64,000 bases of DNA from Paenibacillus riograndensis SBR5 (lineage in GTDB: Bacteria; Bacillota; Bacilli; Paenibacillales; Paenibacillaceae): assembly GCF_000981585.1 (NCBI RefSeq), contig NZ_LN831776.1:7011216-7075215 (forward strand). The letters are read 5' to 3'. The notes under the pieces were generated by a model that was not told the origin of the DNA, made no database searches, and was given only the letters and a program-made list of their open reading frames with translations. A program made the translations under genes and the position numbers. Position 1 is the stretch's first letter; every line of letters begins with the position of its first letter. Shown here in pieces: positions 25,352-35,437 of the stretch.

Positions 25352-26209
25352 TTAGTGTCCCAAATCAGCTGTCCGGGAATTATAAATGACATACTCAGCC
25401 GCTGACGGAATGTTCACTGTGAACGCTAACGCCGCAGCCTTAGCCGTCTGGCCGGCCGGACCCGGGATCTTCCGGATCGTTGCTTGCCCTTGACTGTCGA
25501 CAGCGATCAGCTCCAGCGCTGCGCTTCCTTTGGGAATAATGAACCCGGATGTGTTGATCACACTCAGATTCAGCCGGTATCCCTTGCCGGATGGCTCCTG
25601 CGTCAGTACCGTCGGATACAACGGATTGTAGTTCTCTCCAGCTAGGCCCGTAAATGGTGTGACCTTCAGCCATGGCCCCGTCTGCGGCAGAGTGAATCCC
25701 TGTCTGCCCTGCACCACCAGTATGGGGCGGTCGATTGTATTCAACATATTCTCCCAGCGGATGGACTTCAAGGCTCCCAGCACAGGGCTCATTGGCACAA
25801 AAAGCACACCGTCACGCAGCACCGGTGCCGCCTCCAAGGAGAACGCCGTTCCGTCAGCGGCTTCTGCTGTAGTTTGCCCGGGCCTGATATTATACACAGT
25901 GCCGCCGAGAAGTGAAACCGAAACGCTCTTCGTCTGGGCATTATACACCAGCTGCGCGCCAAGCGCTTTCGTGAACGGGCGGATAGGCACCATTAATTTA
26001 CCCGATTGCGTATAGGGCGCCAGCTTTCCCGGGAACAGCACATAGTTGTCGTTGATCAGTATCGGCTGAATTTGCTTCCCCGCTGCTGGTGTGGCACTTG
26101 CTGCTGAAGATGTTGGCATGTAGACCGTTGATAAGAGACTGGCAAATAGCAAGATGATTAAAGCTCTGATTCTGCCTAACCGGTGGACCCGGTAGCCCGG
26201 ATAACTCAT
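25352..26209 (-). CDS. exported stalk-domain (copper amine oxidase N-terminal-like) protein
   Basis: A 285-residue secreted protein. After a basic leader and hydrophobic segment (about 14-36), residues 45-160 contain two stalk-type units (LMVPIRPFTKALGAQLVYNAQTKSVSVSL and VLFVPMSPVLGALKSIRWEN), the Cu_amine_oxidN1 fold abundant in Paenibacillus surface proteins. It has no enzymatic copper-oxidase domain. The C-terminal 110 residues form a beta-rich domain of unknown role. ATG 26209 follows AAAGGAGAGG. It lies 43 bp upstream of the methyltransferase gene in the same orientation and may share its transcript. Confidence 0.8.
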   Translation of the reverse strand: MSYPGYRVHRLGRIRALIILLFASLLSTVYMPTSSAASATPAAGKQIQPILINDNYVLFPGKLAPYTQSGKLMVPIRPFTKALGAQLVYNAQTKSVSVSLLGGTVYNIRPGQTTAEAADGTAFSLEAAPVLRDGVLFVPMSPVLGALKSIRWENMLNTIDRPILVVQGRQGFTLPQTGPWLKVTPFTGLAGENYNPLYPTVLTQEPSGKGYRLNLSVINTSGFIIPKGSAALELIAVDSQGQATIRKIPGPAGQTAKAAALAFTVNIPSAAEYVIYNSRTADLGH

Positions 26210-26378
26210 TTTAGATCCTCTCCTTTATGAATGGAAATACCAAATATAAGTCCATTATTAAGAATCCATCTTCGGGCGGTCTCTGTCAATTCCTGATTTG
26301 CAATTGTGGGCATCTTCAAACGGCCTTCCGGCATATATTCTCTATTGAGCAATTGCAATCAGGAAAGGAGCCAGACCC

Positions 26379-27578
26379 ATGGAATCCCCGGAACATGGTT
26401 CAGCCAAAAAAGCAGGCATTCCCCAGCCGATACGCAGCGACGGCGCAGGCAACGTAGACCTTGGCCCCCGCGATGTGATGCGGGACTGGGAGAACCCGGA
26501 TATGTTCATCCCTCCGGTTACGGACAATGGACTCATTCCCAATCTGAAATTCTCTTTCTCCGACGCCCATATGCAGCTTAATCACGGCGGCTGGTCCAGG
26601 GAGGTAACGGTTAGAGAATTGCCCGTTGCCACCACACTTGCCGCAGTTAATATGAGCCTGACTCCGGGCGGCGTACGGGAGCTGCACTGGCATCAGCAGG
26701 CCGAATGGTCCTATATGCTGCTTGGGAGCGCACGGATCACAGCGGTGGATCAGAACGGCCGGAACTTTATTGCCGATATCGGCCCGGGGGATCTGTGGTA
26801 TTTTCCCCCGGGTATTCCCCACTCCATTCAAGGGCTTGCGGAGGGCTGTGAATTCCTGCTTGTTTTTGACGACGGTACGTTCTCCGACCTCAATACCCTG
26901 TCCCTCTCTGACTGGTTCGCCCATACGCCGAAGGAAGTGCTGTCGGCCAATTTCGGGGTGCCCCCTTCGGCCTTTGACTATCTTCCGAAGGAGCAGGTCT
27001 ACATCTACCAGGACCAGGTCCCCGGCTCCCTGCAGAGTCAAAAGGTACAATCTCCCTTCGGCGAAATTCCGCTGAGCTTCAAGCACCGGCTGCTGGCCCA
27101 GCCTCCGCTGAAAACGCCGGGCGGAAGCGTGCGGATCGTTGACAGCTCGAATTTCCCCGTCTCCAGGACGATCGCCGCAGCGCTCGTCGAGATTGAGCCG
27201 GGGGCGATGCGTGAGCTGCACTGGCATCCGAACAATGATGAGTGGCAGTATTATCTGGCCGGAGAAGGCCGCATGACGGTTTTTGGCGGCAACGGTGCCG
27301 CCCGTACCTTCAATTACAGGGCCGGAGATGTCGGCTATGTTCCTTTTGCTTTCGGACATTATATCCAGAATACCGGCAAGGAAACCCTCTGGTTCCTGGA
27401 AATGTTCAAAAGTGACCGCTTTGCCGATGTTTCACTGAACCAATGGATGGCGCTTACGCCTGAAGAGCTTGTCAGCAGCAATCTGAACGTGGGGCCGGAG
27501 CTGATAGATGCGCTGCGCAAAATCAAATGGCCTGTCGTCACCTATCCAGGATATGGCGGGCCGGAGCGAAAAGCATGA
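26379..27578 (+). CDS. bicupin oxalate decarboxylase-like protein
   Basis: A 399-residue protein with two cupin barrels, full length for OxdC/OxdD. Both Mn sites are intact: H103, H105, E109, H148 and H281, H283, E288, H327. The second-domain Glu corresponding to E333 of Bacillus OxdC is present (E341). The N-terminal lid loop that carries the proton donor (SENST in OxdC) reads SDLNT (169-173), so the catalytic Glu is replaced by Asp-Leu. Decarboxylation of oxalate to formate and CO2 is likely but activity could be shifted. No signal peptide, so cytoplasmic like OxdC. AAAGGAG precedes ATG 26379. Monocistronic. Confidence 0.88.
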   Translation: MESPEHGSAKKAGIPQPIRSDGAGNVDLGPRDVMRDWENPDMFIPPVTDNGLIPNLKFSFSDAHMQLNHGGWSREVTVRELPVATTLAAVNMSLTPGGVRELHWHQQAEWSYMLLGSARITAVDQNGRNFIADIGPGDLWYFPPGIPHSIQGLAEGCEFLLVFDDGTFSDLNTLSLSDWFAHTPKEVLSANFGVPPSAFDYLPKEQVYIYQDQVPGSLQSQKVQSPFGEIPLSFKHRLLAQPPLKTPGGSVRIVDSSNFPVSRTIAAALVEIEPGAMRELHWHPNNDEWQYYLAGEGRMTVFGGNGAARTFNYRAGDVGYVPFAFGHYIQNTGKETLWFLEMFKSDRFADVSLNQWMALTPEELVSSNLNVGPELIDALRKIKWPVVTYPGYGGPERKA

Positions 27579-27756
27579 GGAGGAAGGAGCACAGGTTCCA
27601 CAGGAGATCCATTCAGCAGCATAATGATTCAGGGGATGAAGTAATAACCTCAGTTATCCCTTCATAGTCTGTATTAGGGGAACAAAGCAGCTCCTTGGGA
27701 GAGGGGATGCGGTCCGAAGAGCCATCCTATACTTAAGGATTGGAGGCCGGACCCCT

Positions 27757-27837
27757 ATGAGTACAGACCAGCTCATTGCCTTGCTCGTTCTTGTCATCAT
27801 GATCGTGCAGCTTGCTGTTGGCAAAAAAAAATCCTAA
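27757..27837 (+). CDS. 26-residue single-span membrane peptide
   Basis: ATG 27757 is preceded by GGAGG at 27742-27746 with a 10-nt spacer. The product is one hydrophobic helix (residues 5-22) after a short polar MSTD start and ends in GKKKS. It is followed by a strong terminator at 27858-27893. Size, topology and Lys tail resemble holin-like or type I toxin peptides, but no antisense RNA was identified, so the function is open. Confidence 0.55.
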   Translation: MSTDQLIALLVLVIMIVQLAVGKKKS

Positions 27838-27857
27838 ACACAGCACTACTGCATCCG

Positions 27858-27893
27858 CCTGCCGCCCATACTTAATGGGTGGCGGGTATTTTT
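27858..27893 (+). terminator. terminator after the membrane peptide gene
   Basis: CTGCCGCCCAT pairs with ATGGGTGGCGGG around ACTTA, followed by TATTTTTT. Confidence 0.9.
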
Positions 27894-27976
27894 TATGGCC
27901 CAATCCACTTACTAAAGTTGAGAAACATTAAAAAGTATAGTAAGATGAAAATACGAAAAAAAGGAGGCGGATTGAA

Positions 27977-29044
27977 ATGTCCGAGATGGAAAACAGTATG
28001 GAAATCGGCATCAGCACATTTTTGGAGACTACGCCGGACCCGGTGACCGGCGAGGTCATCAGCCACGCCGAAAGACTGCGTGAAGCGGTAGAAGAAATTG
28101 TACTCGCCGATCAGGTCGGCCTGGATGTATATGGTATCGGGGAACATCACCGCATTGACTATGCCGGCAGCGCCCCTGCTGTGGTGCTCGCTGCGGCGGC
28201 GGCTATGACAAAGAATATCCGGCTCACCAGTGCCGTTACTGTATTGTCTTCGGATGATCCGGTGCGCGTCTACCAAGCCTTCTCAACGCTAGACGGCCTC
28301 TCGGGCGGCCGGGCGGAAATCATGGCGGGCCGGGGCTCTTTTATCGAATCCTTCCCGCTCTTCGGCTACAGTCTGGATGACTATGATGAATTGTTCGAAG
28401 AAAAGCTGGAGCTGCTGCTGAAGATTAGAGCCTCGGAAAAGGTTACCTGGCGCGGCGGTCATCGTCCGGCCATCAACAACCTTCCGGTCTATCCGCGCGC
28501 CGTCCAGGACCCGCTGCCGGTATGGATTGCCAGCGGCGGCAATCCCGAATCTGCGATCCGGGCAGGCATGCTCGGCCTTCCCATCGCGTTCGCCATCATC
28601 GGCGGCATGCCGGAGCGCTTCGCTCCGCTGGTCCAGCTCTACAAGGACGCTGCCGCCAAAGCCGGGCATAACCCCGACAAGCTGCAGATCGCCACACACT
28701 CGCATGGCTTTGTCGGTGAAACCACCGAACAGGCGGCCGCTTTGTTCTATCCGTCGACAATGGCCCAGATGAATGTGATCGGGCGCGAACGGGGCTGGGG
28801 CCAAGCCTATAACCGTGCGACTTATGACGATGCCCGCAGCCTGCGGGGTGCCCTCTATGTAGGCGATGCCGAATATGTCGCCGAGAAGATTCTGCTGCTG
28901 CGCAAAAATCTCGGCGTTACCCGCTTCTTCCTGCATGTAAATGTCGGCACCATGCCGCACCGCGAAGTCCTGCGCGCCATCGAGCTGCTGGGCACCAAGG
29001 TTGCCCCGATTGTGCGCCGGGAGCTTGCGAAAGGCGCTCTGTAA
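27977..29044 (+). CDS. LLM class flavin-dependent oxidoreductase (second paralogue)
   Basis: A 355-residue luciferase-like monooxygenase. It shares with the 5572-6675 protein [60 protein letters not shown] and the [10 protein letters not shown] strand, so the two are clear paralogues. It should use FMNH2; substrate unknown. ATG 27977 has AAGGAGG upstream. It stands alone, with a hairpin terminator at 29062-29114 and then the second composite repeat copy. Confidence 0.9.
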   Translation: MSEMENSMEIGISTFLETTPDPVTGEVISHAERLREAVEEIVLADQVGLDVYGIGEHHRIDYAGSAPAVVLAAAAAMTKNIRLTSAVTVLSSDDPVRVYQAFSTLDGLSGGRAEIMAGRGSFIESFPLFGYSLDDYDELFEEKLELLLKIRASEKVTWRGGHRPAINNLPVYPRAVQDPLPVWIASGGNPESAIRAGMLGLPIAFAIIGGMPERFAPLVQLYKDAAAKAGHNPDKLQIATHSHGFVGETTEQAAALFYPSTMAQMNVIGRERGWGQAYNRATYDDARSLRGALYVGDAEYVAEKILLLRKNLGVTRFFLHVNVGTMPHREVLRAIELLGTKVAPIVRRELAKGAL

Positions 29045-29061
29045 AAAAGCTGCCTGACCTT

Positions 29062-29114
29062 AGAACAAAACGGCTGTGCCGTCCTCCACGGGACAGCGCA
29101 GCCGTCTTGGTTCT
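29062..29114 (+). terminator. hairpin after the second LLM gene
   Basis: ACGGCTG-GC-GTCC pairs with GGAC-GC-CAGCCGT, with outer AGAAC/GTTCT. The T tract is short. Confidence 0.65.
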
Positions 29115-29161
29115 AACGTTACCTGGAGAACGACTCCCCATGAATCCTACGGCAACTCTTT

Positions 29162-29349
29162 AGGTGGAAAAAGGTACACTAATTTGCCGGAGTACCCTAC
29201 CCGGGGCAGATGAAGTGGAAAAAGGGACACTAATTCAGCTCATTTATCCATTTTTCGAGAAAAGTGGCCCAATTAAGTTTACTTTTTCCACTTCACTCTC
29301 AGGATTTCTTAATTTCCGGAAAAATAAGTTCCCTTTTTCCAACTAGCAC
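29162..29349. repeat. intergenic repeat module A, copy 2
   Basis: Matches 8223-8411 in length, order and internal GTGGAAAAAGG / CCTTTTTCCAC inverted units. Short open frames here are accidental. Confidence 0.85.
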
Positions 29350-29368
29350 CTGCGAGGAAGCCGGTAAA

Positions 29369-29600
29369 GACGGATCGCCCTATGCCTTCGCGATCGATCC
29401 GCAGCCGTTACGGACAGGAGAGCCGTTATGGATAGAAGATTCGGCTATTCCGCAGGACGGACTGAGATGCCTTTATTTCTCCCTTTCCCCTTTATTTCAG
29501 GCTCAATTGAACGATATAACGGCTCCTGTGTCCGTAACTGTAGATAAAGTAAGATTTTTGGCAAAATAAGGGCTCCTCTGTCCGCTTCAGTCCGCGGATG
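29369..29600. repeat. intergenic repeat module B, copy 2
   Basis: Matches 8768-8937: ACGGACAGGAGAGCCGTTAT, inverted ATAACGGCTCCTGTGTCCG and GGCAAAATAAGGGCTCCTCT. It carries about 60 extra bp in the centre compared with copy 1 and sits only 20 bp from module A instead of about 350. Nothing else is seen up to 29760. Confidence 0.85.
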
Positions 29601-29760
29601 GAGCCCTATCCTCCTGCATTGCGTATATTCCTGTGAGGCTTCCAAGAACTGAATAGATTTTTAGTTTAGCTATGCCTGGAGCACCCTTTATGACCTCAAT
29701 TAAGTTCTCTCCTATGTCCCCCCGCAGCAATCGCTCCCGCCACTTGGCCGTTCACCCTAT

Positions 29761-30180
29761 TTATTCGCCAGTTTCCGCAAACCGCTTAATGCGCTCGCCC
29801 ACTTGGTCGCGTACCCTCTGGAAAACCGCCCACTTCTCTTCATCCGTTCCCTGCGCTTTCGCAGGATCATCGAATCCCCAGTGCTCACGTCTCACCTGTG
29901 GCGGTGTAACCGGGCATTTATCAGCAGCATCCCCGCATAAGGTAATGACAAGGTCTGCGTTGCCCAGCAGTTGCGGATCGATAATATCAGACGTCTGTCC
30001 CGATATATCAATGCCCACCTCGTTCATAGCTTTTACGGCTTTCGGATTCAGACCATGGGCCTCTATTCCTGCGCTGTACACCTTCCATTCATCGCTCAAG
30101 TATTTCTTGGCCCAGCCTTCGGCCATTTGGCTCCGGCAGGAGTTTCCTGTACACAAAAAGTAAATGATTTTCTTGTCCAT
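29761..30180 (-). CDS. arsC: thioredoxin-coupled arsenate reductase
   Basis: A 139-residue enzyme of the low-molecular-weight tyrosine phosphatase fold reducing arsenate to arsenite. The P-loop is CTGNSCRS with C10 and C15; the resolving pair C82 and C89 ([10 protein letters not shown]) sits exactly as in the Staphylococcus and Bacillus enzymes. DDPAKAQG carries the conserved Asp. Last gene of arsRBC, 21 bp after arsB. Confidence 0.96.
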   Translation of the reverse strand: MDKKIIYFLCTGNSCRSQMAEGWAKKYLSDEWKVYSAGIEAHGLNPKAVKAMNEVGIDISGQTSDIIDPQLLGNADLVITLCGDAADKCPVTPPQVRREHWGFDDPAKAQGTDEEKWAVFQRVRDQVGERIKRFAETGE

Positions 30181-30201
30181 AAGTTGCAGTCTCCTTTGTG
30201 T

Positions 30202-31491
30202 CTAGAATAGGATCAACGTTATATAGAGGCCAAGCAGCGTGATGAACAGCGTGGGAATGGTCAGGATAATACCTGTTTTGAAATAGGTCCCCCAGGATAT
30301 TTTCAACCCTTTGGTTGACAGCACATGCAGCCACAGCAGCGTTGCCAGAGAGCCGATCGGTGTAAACTTGGGTCCCAAATCAGAACCGATAACATTCGCA
30401 TAGATTAAAGCTTCCTTGATCAGCCCGGAGGTATGCGTTGCATCAATCGCCAGCGCATCTATCATCACGGTAGGCAGATTGTTCATTACTGAAGAGATAA
30501 CAGCAGCAATAAAGCCCATCCCCACGCTCGCAGCGAACAGCCCCTGATCGGCTACAGCCTGAATCACATCAGCCAGGACATCCGTCAGACCGGCATTGCG
30601 CAGACCATACACGACAACATACATGCCAATGGAAAAGAATACAATCGCCCAAGGCGCACCCTTCACTATTTCCATTGCATGCACATTAGGACTCTTCCTT
30701 GCCATAATGAGGAAAAAGATTGCGACAACCCCGGCCACGGCCGACACCGGAATGTTCAGGAATTCACTGACGAAATATCCAGCCAGCAGAACCGCAAGCA
30801 CAAACCAGGACAGCTTGAACATCTGTTTGTCTTTAATAGCCTCTTCCGGGTTTTTCAGCTGTGAGCTGTCAAAATTCCGCGGGATACTTCTTCTGAAAAA
30901 GAGATACAGTACGAGAATACTTGCCCCCAAGGAAAACAGGGTAGGGATTAGCATACGGCCAGCGTATTCCATAAAGGTCACTCCGAAAAAATCCGCCGAT
31001 ACGATATTCACCAGATTACTTACAACAAGCGGCAATGAAGTGGTATCGGCAATGAATCCTCCGGCAATGATGAACGGAAAGACCTTCTTCTCATCAAAAT
31101 CCAGCGCACGGACCATAGCCAGCACAATCGGGGTTAGAATGAGCGCCGCACCGTCGTTGGCAAAAAACGCGGCCGCCACTGCCCCAAGGAGCGTGACGAA
31201 GAAGAACATCCGGGTACCACTCCCGCGTGCGGCTCTGGCCATGTGCAATGCAGCCCATTCGAAGAAACCAATTGTATCGAGGATTAAAGAAATCAGAATG
31301 ATCCCGATAAATGCCAATGTGGCATTCCAGACGATCAGGGTGACATCGATAACATCACCAAAGCGGACTACACCGGCAAGCAAAGCAAGTATCGCCCCGC
31401 CGCAGGCAGACCACCCAATGGACAGATTCCTGGGCTGCCAAATGACAAATACCAGTGTTACTACAAAGATAAGACCTGCTAAAATCCCCAA
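30202..31491 (-). CDS. arsB: ArsB-type arsenite efflux permease
   Basis: A 429-residue membrane protein with about 12 helices. [19 protein letters not shown] and [22 protein letters not shown] are ArsB signatures, and the second half has the matching [14 protein letters not shown]. It exports arsenite produced by ArsC. Between arsR (57 bp upstream) and arsC in one operon. A homologous fold but different subfamily is seen in the protein at 1668-2951. Confidence 0.95.
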   Translation of the reverse strand: MGILAGLIFVVTLVFVIWQPRNLSIGWSACGGAILALLAGVVRFGDVIDVTLIVWNATLAFIGIILISLILDTIGFFEWAALHMARAARGSGTRMFFFVTLLGAVAAAFFANDGAALILTPIVLAMVRALDFDEKKVFPFIIAGGFIADTTSLPLVVSNLVNIVSADFFGVTFMEYAGRMLIPTLFSLGASILVLYLFFRRSIPRNFDSSQLKNPEEAIKDKQMFKLSWFVLAVLLAGYFVSEFLNIPVSAVAGVVAIFFLIMARKSPNVHAMEIVKGAPWAIVFFSIGMYVVVYGLRNAGLTDVLADVIQAVADQGLFAASVGMGFIAAVISSVMNNLPTVMIDALAIDATHTSGLIKEALIYANVIGSDLGPKFTPIGSLATLLWLHVLSTKGLKISWGTYFKTGIILTIPTLFITLLGLYITLILF

Positions 31492-31548
31492 AAGTTAACC
31501 TCCAGTGTACATCCGGAATTCATCCGGGCCTTTCAAAAACCGTCTTGA

Positions 31549-31902
31549 TTAATGCAATAATTCACAGCAAACCGTCACCTGTGTTTTATTCAGCACGGCC
31601 AGGATGGTGGAACTATCCGGTGTGAGCTGAAGTACGGCCTGGATATGGGGCTTGTCCTCAACATTAAGGGAATAGTGTATCCACTGGCCTCTCTTCTGTT
31701 CCTTGACGATGCCTTTGCTTCTTAATTTCCGCAGGTGCTGGCTGATGGCGGGCTGGGAGATGTCAAAAATCTCAACAAATTCGCACACGCACCATTCCCG
31801 TTCCTTTAACAGAGACAGCATCAGGAGACGCGTTCTATCACCTAACAGCTTCAGGTCATCAGCAATCCTCGACATATCTGCAATGACAGTAGTTTCCTCC
31901 AT
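31549..31902 (-). CDS. arsR: ArsR arsenite-responsive repressor
   Basis: A 117-residue winged-helix repressor. The metalloid site WCVCEF (C38, C40) precedes the recognition helix FDISQPAISQHLRKLRSKGI; an additional VCCELLH at the C-terminus could bind metal. It should release the operator at 31923-31949 when arsenite binds, opening arsRBC. First gene of the operon; GGAGAG upstream of ATG 31902. Confidence 0.95.
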   Translation of the reverse strand: MEETTVIADMSRIADDLKLLGDRTRLLMLSLLKEREWCVCEFVEIFDISQPAISQHLRKLRSKGIVKEQKRGQWIHYSLNVEDKPHIQAVLQLTPDSSTILAVLNKTQVTVCCELLH

Positions 31903-31922
31903 GACAGCCTCTCTCCATCCTC

Positions 31923-31949
31923 AGTCATATAAGCCTGTGCTTATATACT
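31923..31949 (-). promoter_or_regulatory. ars operator (inverted repeat)
   Basis: ATATAAGC and GCTTATAT flank a 4-nt centre, extended by outer AGT/ACT. It lies 21 bp before arsR, the expected place for the ArsR site. Confidence 0.7.
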
Positions 31950-31956
31950 AAACGAG

Positions 31957-32091
31957 GTCTTCAAAATTGACAATCCACAAATACATATGACCCACTTCGG
32001 ACGTGTGTTCAAGGAAATCACCGGCCTGCCACCGCTGAAATACCGCCAGACCTACTGGCACATTGAACAGCTTAGTTACGGTGTGAAATAG
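31957..32091 (+). pseudogene. remnant of an AraC-family regulator (C-terminal HTH end)
   Basis: The plus frame reads VFKIDNPQIHMTHFGRVFKE then ITGLPPLKYRQTYW and stops at 32089-32091. DNP-x-HFxRVFKxxTGxxPxxYR is the end of the AraC/XylS double HTH. There is no upstream domain; the region before it is the ars operator. An internal ATG at 31987 has no ribosome site. Confidence 0.75.
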
Positions 32092-32122
32092 GAGTATAAT
32101 GAAAACGTTGAACGATAAAAGC

Positions 32123-32157
32123 AAAAAACCCGCAGAGCAGCAGGCTTTGCGGGTTTT
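32123..32157. terminator. bidirectional terminator after the MacB-like gene
   Basis: AAAACCCGCA pairs with TGCGGGTTTT around a 15-nt loop; ends the minus-strand ABC transporter transcript. Confidence 0.85.
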
Positions 32158-32195
32158 CTGCACTTGATATATTTTTGGATCAACAGCTAAATCCG

Positions 32196-34565
32196 TCACT
32201 CACTGCGCAGGGCAGTAACCGGATCCTTCTTCGCGGCCATCTTGGCCGGAATGAATCCGCCGATCATCGTAAGACCCACACTGATCACACCCAAAATTAG
32301 CGCATGCAGCGGATTCAGCTGGGCGACATTCGACAGCTCAGTCAGATTATAGAGAATGGCATTTACCGGAATCGTCAGCAGGTAGGTAATACCTATCCCC
32401 AGGAGGCCTGAGCAGGCTCCGATAATAAAAGTCTCGGCATTGAATACCCGTGTGATATCCTTCTTGCGGGCACCCAGGGCGCGCAGGACTCCAATCTCCT
32501 TCGTCCGTTCCATGACGGAGATATAGGTGATGATCCCGATCATGATCAGCGACACCACCAGGGAAATCGCCGCAAAAGCAACAAGCACCATCGTAATCCC
32601 GTCCATAATACCGCCGGATATATTGGTGACGATAGCGGCCAAATCGGTATATTTCACCTGATCCTTGGTATCACGTCCTTCATTCCATTTATCCAGATAA
32701 GCCGTGACCGATTCCTTGGCGCTGAAATCAATCGGGTACAGCGAAACCGAGTTAGGGATGTCCGTTGCCCCCAAAGACGCCAGCACATCCTCTTTAGTTA
32801 AGGAAGCAGCGCCTCTTGCTGCACCCGCACCAGGGGCCATCATCAGCGGATTTGTACCTGCTGCTCCGCCGCCCGCAACACCATCAGACAATGCCTGGCC
32901 GGTCAGCACATTGAAATCTGCTTTTTCCTGCGCCAGAACAATTTCCGATTTCTGTGCATCTGCTATAAATGAAGCGGCAAGCTCATCCGAATAGGCGATG
33001 CCCGGAGACAGCGTAGATATGCTTGAGCCTTCCTGGCCCCGCAATACCCCAACGATGTTCAGAGTCACTGCTTTTGGGCTATTGTAGAGGTCCATTATAT
33101 TCGCAGCTGTTCCGTTTACGGTAAACTGCCCGCCGTTCTTACGGTAATAGTCATTGTTCATAACGAGCTTCAGTTGTTTACCAATAAGATCTCCCAGACC
33201 GATACTCTCTGCCTTATAATCCAGCCCCAGGGCATGAACCGCAGCATCGGTCAGGCGGTTGTATTCGTCCACGATGAGTACAACATCCGTCGGCTTGGCA
33301 GGGAAGGTTCCTTCCAGCACATCATAATATTGCTCCAGATAGCTCCCCGCCTCACTCCCCTGTTTGCTGGGATATGCGGTGAAGCTGATATTGTTTTTGT
33401 CCAGTACAGTTGCCTTATCCCCATCCGAAACCAGTACATTCATATTCACAGTGCGGGTATAGGAAATACCATCAATAAGCTCCGGGTCAATCTGATTCAA
33501 ATACCCGATATATTCTTTGGTGAGCACATTTGTATGCTGCGATGAATTCTCGCTGGGATCATAGGGGTATAGCTTTTTCTCTTTGGGGTACGAGGGAAGC
33601 TCCGAGTCTTTGCCGGCTGGCGGTCCCAGTTCTACATTTATTGGCGTCTGAGAAATCTGGATCGGGAAGTTGGAGAGCGCCCCCGTTTCATAGGTGTTGA
33701 TCTGCTTATCGAATCCATTCGACAAGGACAGGATCAAGGCAATGCCAATGATTCCGATACTTGAGGCAAAAGCAGTCAGGCCCGTCCGCCACTTCTTGGT
33801 CGCGATATTTTTCCCGGATAATTTCAGGGCGGTAAAAAAGCTCATGCTGGTTTCCTTCAGCTTATAAGAGCTTGAGGTCTTCTGATTCGCCAGCGGGTTG
33901 CTGTCCGAAACCGCATGACCGTCCGAAAAACGAATGACACGGTCCGCATAGCTCTCAGCCAGCTCCGGATTATGCGTAACCATGATGACCAGCTTATCCT
34001 CCGCTATGGTTTTGATCAGCTCCATGATCTGCTCACTGGTTTCCGTATCCAGCGCCCCCGTCGGCTCATCCGCGAGAATAATATCCGGATTGTTGGCCAG
34101 GGCCCGGGCAATCGCTACCCGCTGCATCTGTCCGCCGGAGAGCTGGTTCGGCTTTTTGTGGACATGCTCCTTGAGTCCGACCTTCTCCAAGACTTCAAGC
34201 GCCTTGCGGTGCTTCTCGGCTGGGGTTACCCCGCTGAGTGTCATCCCCATCTCCACATTATCCGTGATGCTCAGGTGCGAAATCAGATTATAGCTTTGAA
34301 AAATAAAGCCAACACTATTATTGCGGTACGCATCCCAGTCACCGTCTTTGAAGTGCTCCGTTGACTGCCCGTTGATAACCAGCTCTCCGCTGTCATACTG
34401 ATCCAGCCCGCCGATAATATTCAGCAGTGTTGTTTTGCCCGATCCGCTTTGGCCCAAAATCGCAACAAATTCACTTTCCCTGAAATTCAGATTCACCTTA
34501 TCCAGTGCAACCTGCGTGAAATCTCCGGTCTTATAGCTTTTCGTGATGTTTTTTAATTGCAGCAT
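32196..34565 (-). CDS. MacB-like ABC transporter, ATPase-permease fusion
   Basis: A 789-residue protein. Residues 1-225 are an ABC ATPase with Walker A GQSGSGKT, signature LSGGQMQR and Walker [16 protein letters not shown] near 270 is followed by about 370 extracellular residues and three C-terminal helices of the FtsX/MacB permease ([54 protein letters not shown]). This class exports or senses peptides and antibiotics. ATG 34565 with AAAGGAG is chosen; a longer frame to 34673 has no site. Divergent from an OmpR/EnvZ-type pair, which probably controls it. The gap includes CTCAAC-N6-GTTGAG at 34672-34689, a possible operator. Confidence 0.9.
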   Translation of the reverse strand: MLQLKNITKSYKTGDFTQVALDKVNLNFRESEFVAILGQSGSGKTTLLNIIGGLDQYDSGELVINGQSTEHFKDGDWDAYRNNSVGFIFQSYNLISHLSITDNVEMGMTLSGVTPAEKHRKALEVLEKVGLKEHVHKKPNQLSGGQMQRVAIARALANNPDIILADEPTGALDTETSEQIMELIKTIAEDKLVIMVTHNPELAESYADRVIRFSDGHAVSDSNPLANQKTSSSYKLKETSMSFFTALKLSGKNIATKKWRTGLTAFASSIGIIGIALILSLSNGFDKQINTYETGALSNFPIQISQTPINVELGPPAGKDSELPSYPKEKKLYPYDPSENSSQHTNVLTKEYIGYLNQIDPELIDGISYTRTVNMNVLVSDGDKATVLDKNNISFTAYPSKQGSEAGSYLEQYYDVLEGTFPAKPTDVVLIVDEYNRLTDAAVHALGLDYKAESIGLGDLIGKQLKLVMNNDYYRKNGGQFTVNGTAANIMDLYNSPKAVTLNIVGVLRGQEGSSISTLSPGIAYSDELAASFIADAQKSEIVLAQEKADFNVLTGQALSDGVAGGGAAGTNPLMMAPGAGAARGAASLTKEDVLASLGATDIPNSVSLYPIDFSAKESVTAYLDKWNEGRDTKDQVKYTDLAAIVTNISGGIMDGITMVLVAFAAISLVVSLIMIGIITYISVMERTKEIGVLRALGARKKDITRVFNAETFIIGACSGLLGIGITYLLTIPVNAILYNLTELSNVAQLNPLHALILGVISVGLTMIGGFIPAKMAAKKDPVTALRSE

Positions 34566-34762
34566 CTTATCCAGTCTCCTTTTTCTATCCCTGTACTCTT
34601 TGCTCTCTCTATTCTTTCTCTGTTCTTGTCTTGCTGGCCCCAGTATAAACGCTAAATATAAACTAAACCTCAACTTCGCAGTTGAGATTCACTTGATGTT
34701 CATGCTGTATACTTAATCCATCTATATACTGAACCCTATGAAGCATCCCGGGAGGAAACCTC

Positions 34763-35437
34763 ATGTTTAATATTCTTGTAGTTGAGGATGACAGCAAATT
34801 ACGGCAGCTCTTCTGTACAGTCCTGACCAAAAATGGATACCGGGCAATCCCGGCAGTTAACGGCGAGGATGCACTCACGGTACTGGATAAGGAATACATC
34901 GATTTGATCATCTGCGATATTATGATGCCGCTCATGGATGGCTACGAGCTGACGCGGACACTCAGAGACAATAACAATAATCTTCCGGTTCTTATGGTGA
35001 CTGCACGGGAGACCTTTGCCGACAAACAACAGGGATTTCTCGTTGGAATCGACGATTATATGGTGAAACCGATCAATGTAAATGAAATGCTTCTGCGTGT
35101 GGGGGCGCTGCTGCGGCGTGCCAAAATTATCAGCGAACGCCGAATTGAGTGGGGAGCAACCATACTGGATTATGACGCTTTAACCGTTATCCAGGGACAG
35201 GAGAGCATCCTTCTTCCGCAGAAGGAATTTTATTTACTGTATAAACTAATCTCCTATCCGAATAAAATCTTTACCAAACAGCAGCTGATGGATGAAATAT
35301 GGGGAATGGATACGGAATCTGACGAGCATACGGTGGTAGTCCATATTAACCGCTTGCGCGAGCGTTTCAGGGAGAGCACTGACTTTGAAATTGTCACCGT
35401 AAGAGGACTCGGCTACAAGGCGGTGAAGCTGGGATGA
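34763..35437 (+). CDS. OmpR-family response regulator
   Basis: A 224-residue regulator: receiver (1-118) with D9, D10 and phosphoacceptor D52 in CDIMMPLMDG, and a winged-helix effector (about 128-224: LLPQKEFYLLYKLISYPNKI, RLRERF, VRGLGYK). ATG 34763 follows GGGAGG. It overlaps the kinase gene by 4 bp (ATGA) and faces away from the MacB-like transporter gene. Confidence 0.95.
   Translation: MFNILVVEDDSKLRQLFCTVLTKNGYRAIPAVNGEDALTVLDKEYIDLIICDIMMPLMDGYELTRTLRDNNNNLPVLMVTARETFADKQQGFLVGIDDYMVKPINVNEMLLRVGALLRRAKIISERRIEWGATILDYDALTVIQGQESILLPQKEFYLLYKLISYPNKIFTKQQLMDEIWGMDTESDEHTVVVHINRLRERFRESTDFEIVTVRGLGYKAVKLG

Noticed and set aside
28289..28960. 223-residue minus-strand frame
   Set aside because: Shadow of the LLM oxidoreductase gene; high-GC antisense reading without family features.
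29164..29569. Two plus-strand open frames of 60 and 101 residues
   Set aside because: They lie in repeat modules A and B, are not conserved in the other copies and lack ribosome sites.
31948..32199. 83-residue minus-strand frame after the MacB-like gene
   Set aside because: It crosses a strong terminator and is the antisense of the AraC remnant.
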